This document shows, in pieces, positions 1-5,744 of a stretch of DNA of 5,926 nucleotides (the stretch's first letter is position 1; the number at the start of each line of letters is the position of its first letter). This DNA is from Bacteroidales bacterium. Lineage in GTDB: Bacteria; Bacteroidota; Bacteroidia; Bacteroidales; PUMT01. A program made the position numbers and the translations under genes. A model generated the notes under the pieces. It searched no databases. It was given only the letters and a program-made list of their open reading frames with translations, and was not told the DNA's origin. The stretch lies in the NCBI GenBank assembly GCA_007119075.1, contig SKQJ01000206.1:1-5926 (forward strand), written 5' to 3'.

Positions 1-2
1 CA

Positions 3-185
3 TCAGCCTTCGGCAGACAAAATAACATGTTACAGGAGAAATGTAAGGCAATTTCCTATCAAATGAAACTCATCGGGGACCAACTTATTGCATTGGCAGT
101 TTCGGCCGGGGGCCATTCCACATCAAATGAGAATCAATCCGGGGACTTCCAAAACCTGCCGTTACGTCAATTTTCAACTAAATAA
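3..185 (+). CDS. Possible C-terminal end of a gene entering from the left edge
   Basis: One forward frame is open from the window edge to a TAA stop at 183-185, giving 60 residues. The other two forward frames close early, at 23-25 and 64-66, and the reverse strand is broken by stops. The codons resemble those of the neighbouring genes. The first part (NNMLQEKCKAISYQMKLIGDQLIAL) would form an amphipathic helix, and the tail after AGGH is polar and probably disordered. I do not recognise the family. If the gene really begins inside the window, ATG 27 would give only 52 residues. Chance openness over 60 codons is quite possible, so the call is tentative. The next gene follows 77 bp later on the same strand. 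Confidence 0.35.
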   Translation, partial: SAFGRQNNMLQEKCKAISYQMKLIGDQLIALAVSAGGHSTSNENQSGDFQNLPLRQFSTK

Positions 186-262
186 GGTATAACAGGAAAC
201 ATTCACCGGACAAATCCGTAAGATAAGAATAATGATAAAGAATCTATTAATTCCGTCTGCCC

Positions 263-1177
263 ATGAGCTTTATATACTATAGAACAGGATTGCCTGCCGG
301 CCTGGTAATCCTTGCAATGATCCTGTCAGGCATTGCCTGTTCAGGTGACAGGGCGGGGGACAGGAACGCAGGTATCAGGGTTGATGTTTCCGACGAAGAT
401 CTCAGAGACATATTCCGTGTTAAACAGGTGTTCTACGCCCTCCCTTCTCCGCTTGAAACCGCAATAATGCTTAAATCGGCCGGAGCCGGTTACAACGAAG
501 AGCTGCTGAATCCGGTTGAGAATGTTTCACGATACATGACCAGCATGAGCATGGCCCTGAATCTGGGTATCTACACAACGAATATCTGTTATGCCAGCCT
601 CTTCAGGCAGACTCAAACCAGCATGCTCTACATGGATGCAGCCAGGAGCCTTGCCTCCCGCCTCGGCATTATAGATGCGATTGACGACAGTACCATGAAA
701 AGACTTGAGGAGCATCTTCATGACCAGGAAGTAATTATGGATATAGTTTCCGAAACATTCATGAACTCAAGTTCATTTTTACAGGAAAACAACAGGGATC
801 ATCTCGCGGCAATTATGTTTGTCGGAGGATGGATTGAGGGACTTTACCTTGCCCTTCATCTTGTCGATGAAGAAGGCCGGGATGGTAATGAGTTAATAAA
901 CAGGATAATTGACAGCAAATTATCGTTCGAGATCGTTATGCTTCTTCTGAACGATTACAAGGATTACACTGATGTTGCCGATGTGGTGACTGAAATGGAC
1001 AGAATTGCCGGGATTTTTGACGAAATCGAAGTCACCACCAGCCGGGTAAGAGTGATCAATACTCCGGACGACCCGGTCGCCCTGCTGAGCTCGGAAACTG
1101 TTGCAAACATAGACAACGAGACATTCAGGCAGCTGAAATCGGCCGTTACCGGAATACGAAACAGATTCATTTATTAA
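263..1177 (+). CDS. Putative lipoprotein of unknown function, 304 residues
   Basis: The N-terminus reads as an export signal: Arg7, then a hydrophobic stretch at residues 10-25, ending in LSGIAC with Cys26 as a possible lipidation site. Gly at -3 is not the classical lipobox residue, so type II cleavage is likely but unproven. The mature part is mostly predicted helix and has no catalytic motif that I recognise. Notable segments are YALPSP (58-63), NLGIYTTNICYASLF (100-114) and FVGGWIEGLY (186-195). From memory, segments like these recur in a family of roughly 300-residue uncharacterised Bacteroidetes proteins; this was not searched. ATG 263 has no Shine-Dalgarno sequence, but the next in-frame ATG (317) would destroy the signal sequence. 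No Bacteroidetes-type promoter was evident in 186-262. The next gene starts 61 bp downstream on the same strand, so co-transcription is plausible. The likely location is the periplasm or a membrane surface. Confidence 0.8.
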   Translation: MSFIYYRTGLPAGLVILAMILSGIACSGDRAGDRNAGIRVDVSDEDLRDIFRVKQVFYALPSPLETAIMLKSAGAGYNEELLNPVENVSRYMTSMSMALNLGIYTTNICYASLFRQTQTSMLYMDAARSLASRLGIIDAIDDSTMKRLEEHLHDQEVIMDIVSETFMNSSSFLQENNRDHLAAIMFVGGWIEGLYLALHLVDEEGRDGNELINRIIDSKLSFEIVMLLLNDYKDYTDVADVVTEMDRIAGIFDEIEVTTSRVRVINTPDDPVALLSSETVANIDNETFRQLKSAVTGIRNRFIY

Positions 1178-1226
1178 ATTTCTGATATTGCAAGTTATGG
1201 TTAAGTCTCTATCTGGTGAATTTTCC

Positions 1227-1230
1227 GGAG
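1227..1230 (+). promoter_or_regulatory. Ribosome-binding site that decides the start at 1239
   Basis: GGAG lies 8 nt before ATG 1239. The in-frame alternatives upstream (TTG 1188 and ATG 1197) have no comparable site. They would also add 14-17 mostly polar residues in front of the signal peptide. Confidence 0.55.
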
Positions 1231-1238
1231 CCTTTCGG

Positions 1239-1676
1239 ATGGAAAGAATACTGGTATTTGTTTTTTTGTTGGCTTTGCTGGCCGCTTTGCCGGGCAAGGC
1301 CGAGGGACAGTGCAAGGCTTTTGCAAGACGAATCTGCAGACTTGATCTCGACCGTTTTACCCATGACGGCAATTACCATGCTGCTGTGCTTACCCAGGGA
1401 GAAGAGGCAGAATTGTACAAGACCTTTTATGCCAACCAGACATACAGGATCGCAGTTTGCGGATCGGATGAATTGCCCGAAATAGAATTCATGGTTATGG
1501 ACAACCAAAGGAATGTATTGTATAACAACCGGGCCGGAAATTACAGCAAATACTGGGATTTTCGCCTGGATTCCTCTCAGCAGCTCATGGTGCTCGTAAA
1601 AGTGCCATCAGCGTCGGCAGGCAGGGAGCCCCTGAGTGGTTGCGTATCGATTCTTTTCGGTGTCTCCGATCGCTGA
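1239..1676 (+). CDS. Small secreted protein of unknown function, 145 residues
   Basis: Starting at ATG 1239, the protein opens with a standard signal peptide: MER, then a hydrophobic core at residues 4-17 (ILVFVFLLALLAAL). Cleavage is probable near AEG|Q, after residue 23. The mature protein is about 120 residues and probably beta-rich. It carries four cysteines (25, 33, 74, 135), enough for two disulfides outside the cytoplasm. Other visible segments are TFYANQTYRIAVCG (62-75), YWDFRLDSSQQLMVLVKVP (105-123) and GCVSILFG (134-141). I recall similar Bacteroidetes proteins of this length beginning QCK after the signal peptide, but I know no function for them. The alternating strands resemble a small jelly-roll or carbohydrate-binding-like sandwich; that is inference only. 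The gene follows the putative lipoprotein gene by 61 bp and converges on uvrA with 15 bp between stop codons. Confidence 0.75.
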   Translation: MERILVFVFLLALLAALPGKAEGQCKAFARRICRLDLDRFTHDGNYHAAVLTQGEEAELYKTFYANQTYRIAVCGSDELPEIEFMVMDNQRNVLYNNRAGNYSKYWDFRLDSSQQLMVLVKVPSASAGREPLSGCVSILFGVSDR

Positions 1677-1691
1677 TATTTTGTATTGCTT

Positions 1692-4511
1692 CTATTTTGG
1701 GGAATTGCCCCTTCCCGGGGTCAGCTTGGCGGAAAGATGCTGCCCGGTGAATGAGCCGCTGCATTCGACCAGTCCCTCGGGCGTGCCTTCATAGATGATA
1801 TAGCCACCTTCCTCGCCACCTCCCGGACCCAGGTCTATTACCCAGTCCGCCGTCTTTATCACCTCCAGGTTGTGTTCCACTACCAGCACGGTATTTCCCC
1901 TGTCCATCAAGGCACGGAATGCGCCCAGGAGTTTTTTTATGTCATGGAAATGCAGGCCCGTTGTAGGCTCGTCAAAGATGAACAGAACAGGCTGGCTGTT
2001 TTTTTCTTTCCCGAGAAAGGAGGCAAGCTTAACCCTCTGGCTTTCTCCGCCGCTAAGGGTGCTGGATGACTGGCCAAGCTTGACATAGTCCAGGCCTACT
2101 TCATCAAGGGGGGTAAGTCTTTCCACGATCCTTTTTTCCATGGTCCCGCTTTCTTCGCTGAAGAATTCAATGGCTTCCCTCACGGTAAGCTCCAGAACTT
2201 CATGGATGTTTTTTCCCCGGTATCTGACCTCAAGGATCTCCTCCCTGAAGCGACGTCCCTGACAGTTTTCGCACACAAGATCAACATCGGCCATGAATTG
2301 CATTTCCACTTTTATAGTGCCTTCTCCCTGGCATTCTTCGCACCTTCCGCCTTCGATATTGAAGGAAAAGTGCCCGGGCCTGAAGTCATTCAGCCTGGAG
2401 GCTGTCTGCGCCGCGAAAAGCTTGCGTATTTCATCGTAAGCTTTTATATAGGTTACCGGGTTTGACCTGGAAGAGCGGCCAATCGGATTCTGATCAACCA
2501 TCTCAACTCCTGACAGCTGTTTCAGGTCACCTCCCAGGATCCCGAACCTTCCGGTTTTGACCCCGGTGCCATGATAATATTTGCTCAGGGCCGGATGAAG
2601 AATGTTCTTTACCAGTGAAGACTTGCCTGAACCGCTCACGCCGCTGACAACGGTCAGTATATTGAGAGGGAACCTGACATTCAGGGTCTTCAGGTTATTT
2701 TCGGAGGCCCCTGTTATTTCAATATAATTATTCCATTTCTGGCGCATAGCGGGAACCGGGATCGCTTCACGTCCGGTCAGGTATTTTGCCGTAAGGCTTT
2801 CCTGCTTCACCAGTCCCCTGTGATCCCCCTGGTACATTACCTCGCCTCCGAGCCGGCCGGCAAGCGGCCCGATGTCAATGATACGGTCGGCCGATCGTAT
2901 TATGTCCTCGTCATGCTCAACCACAACCACTGTATTGCCTGCTTCTTTTAGCTGGAGAAGGACTTTTATCAAACGGTGGGTGTCGCGAGGATGAAGGCCG
3001 ATGCTGGGTTCATCCAGGATATACAGGGAGCCGACAAGATTGCTGCCCAGGGTCGCGGCCAGCTTTATCCGCTGTGATTCGCCTCCCGAAAGGGTCGATG
3101 ACTGACGGTTGAGCGTAAGGTATCCCAGTCCGACGTCAATCATAAATCCGGTCCGGCTTTTTATTTCCTTTATGATTCTGCCGGCGATCTCCATTTCATG
3201 TTTTTCAGGCACAAAGCTGCCGAAGAAGTCCGCAAGGCCGGTTATATGCATGCTGACCAGCTCCTGAATGGATTTTCCGCCTGCCTTTACCCAGGAAGAT
3301 TCTTTTTTCAGCCTGGTGCCCTTGCATTCATGGCAGGTGGTCCTTCCCCTGTACCTGGATAACATTACCCGGTACTGGATCTTATAGCTTTTTTTTTCAA
3401 TATGCCTGAAGAAGTCGTGAAGGCCCCTGAAATAGCTGTTGCCGGTCCACAAAAGGTCTGTCGTTTCCCGGTCCAGCTCATAGTAAGGCTTATGGACGGG
3501 AAAACCGAAACTGTGGGCATTGTAGATGAGCCTGTCTTTCCATTTTCTCATTTTCTCCCCCCTCCAGCAGGCAATGGCATCATTATAGATTGACAGATTC
3601 TTGTCCGGGACGACCAGATCTTCATCGATACCGATAATCCTTCCGTAGCCTTCGCATACAGGACAGGCTCCAAGGGGATTATTGAAGCTGAACATATGTT
3701 CGGAGGGTTCTTCAAAAACCATCCCGTCCATTTCAAACCGGTTTGAGAAAACTATCCCGGGCTCATTTTCATGATCTTCAGTTTTCAGGATGCATTCTCC
3801 GTGGCCCTCATAAAATGCATTTTCGACCGAATCGGCAATTCTTGTCCGGGTGTCTCCGTCCCAGGCTACCCGCAGGCGGTCTATCACAAGGGACAGATCG
3901 CCGGTAAGTGAAAGTTTTTCGGGGGAAGCCAGCAGATCCTCTATTTTTTCGGTTCTGTTGCCAGAATGGATCCTCGTAAAACCCTGCTGCAATCTTATAC
4001 CAAGCACTTTCGCCAGGTGTTCATCCGGGGGCCTGGCTACAGGCGCAAGGATAAGCACCGCAGTATTTTCCCTGAGAGACAGGATAAAATTTACGACATC
4101 GCTCACGCTGTGTCTGCTTACCTCTTTTCCGGAGACCGGCGAAATGGTTTTGCCGATCCGGGCATACAGCAGTTTCAGGTAATCGTATATTTCAGTGGAG
4201 GTGCCGACTGTTGATCGCGGATTATGTGTATTGATTTTTTGCTCTATTGCTATTGCCGGGGGAATGCCCCATATAAAATCCACCTCGGGCTTGTTGATCT
4301 TGCCCAGGAACTGTCTTGCATAGGCCGACAGGCTCTCAACATAGCGGCGTCTTCCTTCGGCATACAGGGTGTCGTAGGCTAGTGAAGATTTTCCCGAGCC
4401 TGATAAACCTGTTATCACAACCAGCCGGTCCCTTGGAATTTGTATATCTATATTTTTGAGATTGTGGATCCTCGCTCCTTTTATGATTATTTCCCTGGAA
4501 TTTTCCTGCAT
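1692..4511 (-). CDS. uvrA: UvrA, excinuclease ABC subunit A (nucleotide excision repair)
   Basis: UvrA is the damage-scanning ATPase of bacterial nucleotide excision repair. As a dimer it loads UvrB onto distorted DNA, after which UvrC cuts. This copy is 939 residues, about the length of E. coli UvrA, and appears intact. The first ABC half has Walker A GLSGSGKSS (35-43), signature LSGGESQ (474-480) and Walker B LYILDEP (496-502). The second half has GVSGSGKSS (624-632), LSGGESQ (819-825) and LFIFDEP (843-849). Cysteine pairs CPVC (283-286) and CHEC (393-396) lie in the first half. CEEC (724-727) and CENC (747-750) form the C-terminal zinc finger that helps sense damage. Residues from about 130 to 260 correspond to the UvrB-binding insertion. 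GKTISPVSGKEV (120-131) is Bacteroidetes-like phrasing. The ATG at 4511 has no clear Shine-Dalgarno sequence. The ARQFLG and IGRSSRSNP motifs support the canonical class over short UvrA2-type paralogues. Confidence 0.98.
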   Translation of the reverse strand: MQENSREIIIKGARIHNLKNIDIQIPRDRLVVITGLSGSGKSSLAYDTLYAEGRRRYVESLSAYARQFLGKINKPEVDFIWGIPPAIAIEQKINTHNPRSTVGTSTEIYDYLKLLYARIGKTISPVSGKEVSRHSVSDVVNFILSLRENTAVLILAPVARPPDEHLAKVLGIRLQQGFTRIHSGNRTEKIEDLLASPEKLSLTGDLSLVIDRLRVAWDGDTRTRIADSVENAFYEGHGECILKTEDHENEPGIVFSNRFEMDGMVFEEPSEHMFSFNNPLGACPVCEGYGRIIGIDEDLVVPDKNLSIYNDAIACWRGEKMRKWKDRLIYNAHSFGFPVHKPYYELDRETTDLLWTGNSYFRGLHDFFRHIEKKSYKIQYRVMLSRYRGRTTCHECKGTRLKKESSWVKAGGKSIQELVSMHITGLADFFGSFVPEKHEMEIAGRIIKEIKSRTGFMIDVGLGYLTLNRQSSTLSGGESQRIKLAATLGSNLVGSLYILDEPSIGLHPRDTHRLIKVLLQLKEAGNTVVVVEHDEDIIRSADRIIDIGPLAGRLGGEVMYQGDHRGLVKQESLTAKYLTGREAIPVPAMRQKWNNYIEITGASENNLKTLNVRFPLNILTVVSGVSGSGKSSLVKNILHPALSKYYHGTGVKTGRFGILGGDLKQLSGVEMVDQNPIGRSSRSNPVTYIKAYDEIRKLFAAQTASRLNDFRPGHFSFNIEGGRCEECQGEGTIKVEMQFMADVDLVCENCQGRRFREEILEVRYRGKNIHEVLELTVREAIEFFSEESGTMEKRIVERLTPLDEVGLDYVKLGQSSSTLSGGESQRVKLASFLGKEKNSQPVLFIFDEPTTGLHFHDIKKLLGAFRALMDRGNTVLVVEHNLEVIKTADWVIDLGPGGGEEGGYIIYEGTPEGLVECSGSFTGQHLSAKLTPGRGNSPK

Positions 4512-4693
4512 ATATTTATGGCATAATTATTGTTTTAAATAAAAGCGAAATTCGAGAGTATAGTTTTCAAATTGGGGTAAGTCTCACCGGGGCAGGGGAT
4601 TAAACCGAGATACCGGGTGCAAGTTAGCAGATTTCTTTTGTTTTTTAAAGTTTTTAATAAAACGGATTTTTTTTCTTTCTTTGTAATTTATAT

Positions 4694-4726
4694 TATTGTA
4701 TTATTGTATCCTTAAAATAATCTTTG
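4694..4726 (+). promoter_or_regulatory. Candidate promoter for the sigma factor gene
   Basis: TAATCTTTG at 4718-4726 differs from the Bacteroidetes -7 consensus TAnnTTTG by one extra base. TATTG at 4694-4698 lies about 19 bp upstream, near where the -33 TTTG is expected. Transcription would start near 4733, leaving a leader of about 64 nt. The surrounding DNA is so AT-rich that partial matches are expected by chance. Confidence 0.3.
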
Positions 4727-4785
4727 TATAAACTTAAAAGAAACTGCTATCGGGAGACTTCTACTCAGAGAATAATCATTAAAAA

Positions 4786-4791
4786 AGGAGG
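4786..4791 (+). promoter_or_regulatory. Strong Shine-Dalgarno site for the sigma gene, supporting the GTG start
   Basis: AGGAGG ends 5 nt before GTG 4797 but 20 nt before the next in-frame start, ATG 4812. The spacing therefore favours GTG. This is the only full-consensus Shine-Dalgarno sequence in front of a gene in the window. Confidence 0.7.
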
Positions 4792-4796
4792 TAGAC

Positions 4797-5387
4797 GTGG
4801 AAGCAAAGAGAATGAGCGATCAGGATCTCATACAGCAGTATCTTTCAGGTAACAATATAGCTATTGAGAAACTCATAAATCGTCACAGGACGAAGGTCTT
4901 TACCTATATTGTACTGGTCGTCAAGAACCAGCAGCTTGCTGAAGATATTTTTCAGGACACTTTCATAAAGGTCATACGTTCGCTGGTTGATGGCAAATAT
5001 AAAGATAACGGCCGTTTTGTATCCTGGGTAATCAGAATTGCCCATAATCTGATAATAGATCATTTCAGAAAGGAGAAACAGATAAATACCCTTTCAAATG
5101 ATGATTATGAGGCTGATATTTTCAATTCAAAGAAGTTCTCTGATCAGAACATAGAAGATCTTATGATCAGGGATCAGATAACAAACGATGTCAGGCAATT
5201 GATCGATGAGTTGCCCGACGAACAGAAACAGGTAATTTTGTTGAGGCATTATGGCGGACTGAGTTTCAAGGAGATAGCCGAGCAGACAGATGTGAGCATA
5301 AACACTGCTCTCGGAAGGATGCGCTATGCCCTGATTAACCTCAGGAAACTGCTGGCAAGAAAAAACATCAGTCTTACATTGAGCTGA
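4797..5387 (+). CDS. ECF-type sigma-70 family RNA polymerase sigma factor, 196 residues
   Basis: This protein should bind core RNA polymerase and direct it to a dedicated set of promoters. It has the two-domain layout of extracytoplasmic-function (group 4) sigma factors. Region 2 spans about residues 24-95 and includes AEDIFQDTFIKVI (48-60), the core-polymerase-binding helix. It also includes FVSWVIRIAHNLIIDHFRK (74-92), which reads the -10 element. An acidic linker (100-125) follows. Region 4 (about 131-187) has a helix-turn-helix in LSFKEIAEQTDVSINTALGR (155-174), which reads the -35 element. The length is normal, with no SnoaL-like or other C-terminal extension. If ATG 4812 were used, the protein would start at MSDQDL and be 191 residues, a start seen in many relatives. 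No membrane or zinc-binding anti-sigma gene lies next to it here. Its nearest downstream neighbour is a 72-residue protein beyond a terminator-like hairpin. The regulon cannot be read from this window. Confidence 0.93.
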   Translation: MEAKRMSDQDLIQQYLSGNNIAIEKLINRHRTKVFTYIVLVVKNQQLAEDIFQDTFIKVIRSLVDGKYKDNGRFVSWVIRIAHNLIIDHFRKEKQINTLSNDDYEADIFNSKKFSDQNIEDLMIRDQITNDVRQLIDELPDEQKQVILLRHYGGLSFKEIAEQTDVSINTALGRMRYALINLRKLLARKNISLTLS

Positions 5388-5397
5388 TTTTAACGGT

Positions 5398-5430
5398 TTT
5401 GTAAGAAAAAGATTTTTAACTTTAAAGTTG
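5398..5430 (+). promoter_or_regulatory. Candidate internal promoter for the 72-residue gene
   Basis: TTTG at 5398-5401 and TAAAGTTG at 5423-5430 match the Bacteroidetes -33 and -7 elements (TTTG; TAnnTTTG) with one mismatch and 21 bp between them. Transcription would start near 5437, inside the left arm of the terminator stem. Such transcripts would lack most of that arm and could escape termination. The match may be coincidental in AT-rich DNA. Confidence 0.3.
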
Positions 5431-5472
5431 GGGGAATTTTTAATAATAAATTCCTCCAACTTTCGTTTTTTT
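5424..5472 (+). terminator. Rho-independent terminator after the sigma factor gene
   Basis: A 16-bp stem pairs 5424-5439 with 5448-5463, with a single G-U wobble (G5432 with T5455) and an 8-nt AT loop (5440-5447). Two bases later comes a run of seven T (5466-5472). The stem core is GGGGG against CCTCC. No comparable T run follows the stem on the reverse strand, so it should act on the sigma gene's strand. It lies 36 nt after the sigma stop and 24 nt before the next start codon, so it could end the sigma transcript or attenuate read-through into the small gene. Confidence 0.85.
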
Positions 5473-5496
5473 ATAAATCCGTTAAAAGTTGTTAAA

Positions 5497-5715
5497 ATGC
5501 CTATGAATAAAATTTACCATTATTTGTATACCATCGATGATCTTAAAAAGGATCACCCCGGATTACATAACCTTAATTCCGGTGATCCGCCGGGCCCGGA
5601 AGTCATTGACGGCCGTGATGTTTTTGCATATCTTGACCGTTATAGCTTTGATGTCAGCTCCTCGGTAGTGCAAAAGCTCGTGGAATTTGCCGGAAGGCAG
5701 CTAAGGGGGCACTGA
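5497..5715 (+). CDS. Small protein of unknown function downstream of the sigma factor, 72 residues
   Basis: I do not recognise the family. ATG 5497 and ATG 5503 (MPMNKIYHY) are both possible starts. Neither has a Shine-Dalgarno sequence, but the stretch before them is A/T-rich, as is common in Bacteroidetes. The open frame extends further upstream only through the terminator hairpin, so an earlier TTG start at 5428 is unlikely. The protein is soluble, with no signal peptide, membrane segment or cysteine. It has a basic and aromatic N-terminus (KIYHYLYTIDDL), a Gly/Pro-rich middle (NSGDPPGPEV) and a C-terminal predicted amphipathic helix (SSSVVQKLVEFAGRQL, about residues 53-68). A short protein with a C-terminal helix beside an ECF sigma gene could be a regulator or binding partner; that is inference from position. 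Codon use looks like real coding sequence, but the short length limits confidence. Confidence 0.6.
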   Translation: MPMNKIYHYLYTIDDLKKDHPGLHNLNSGDPPGPEVIDGRDVFAYLDRYSFDVSSSVVQKLVEFAGRQLRGH

Positions 5716-5723
5716 AGTCACGC

Positions 5724-5744
5724 GATCGCCGAACCTCTGCAGTA
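5724..5744. repeat. Degenerate partial unit at the start of the 83-bp array
   Basis: CCGAACCTCT at 5729-5738 resembles CCGAAGCTCT in the last part of each full unit (one mismatch in ten). It sits directly before the first full copy, after GAT at 5724-5726, where the full units have GATT. It looks like the decayed end of an earlier copy. GCGATCGC at 5722-5729 is a single palindrome overlapping it. Confidence 0.45.

Larger units (their letters stand above)
4512..4795. other. Divergent intergenic region between uvrA and the sigma factor gene
   Basis: This AT-rich spacer must hold the promoters for both divergent genes. It contains runs of T (about 4667-4676) and a GC-richer block at about 4573-4620 flanked by AT-rich DNA. 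For uvrA on the minus strand, a TTTG lies at 4571-4568. Nineteen bases beyond it is TCGCTTTT, a poor match to the Bacteroidetes -7 box TAnnTTTG, so I do not assign that promoter. I see no open reading frame or tRNA here, and no convincing SOS-type operator. Confidence 0.6.
5388..5487 (+). repeat. Long imperfect inverted repeat enclosing the terminator
   Basis: TTTTAACGG (5388-5396), immediately after the sigma stop codon, is the exact reverse complement of CCGTTAAAA (5479-5487). After one T-T mismatch, 5398-5409 pairs with 5466-5477 over 12 positions, two of them G-U. The 16-bp terminator stem sits inside, behind an asymmetric internal loop (5410-5423 opposite 5464-5465). Nearly the whole spacer could therefore fold as one long RNA hairpin. 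The outer 12-bp arm is A/T-rich, so part of it may be compositional chance. Confidence 0.6.

Noticed and set aside
920..1372. Reverse-strand open frame of 150 codons across the two exported-protein genes
   Set aside because: It is antisense to two forward genes with clear signal peptides, it spans their gap, and its translation shows no recognisable domain.
1699..1711. GGGG-AATTG-CCCC hairpin as a terminator for the converging genes
   Set aside because: The stem is only 4 bp. It lies within the uvrA coding sequence, and its T run precedes the stem on the plus strand.
4541..4571. Minus-strand TTTG at 4571-4568 with TCGCTTTT as a uvrA promoter
   Set aside because: The -7 half matches the consensus poorly (no TA and no final G), so it is mentioned only within the intergenic entry.
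5127..5459. Reverse-strand open frame of 110 codons over the sigma gene end and terminator
   Set aside because: It lies antisense to the conserved sigma region 4 and runs through the terminator hairpin, so it is a shadow frame.
5428..5496. Upstream TTG start extending the 72-residue protein to 95 residues
   Set aside because: The extra residues would be encoded by the terminator stem and T run. ATG 5497 just downstream is the simpler start.
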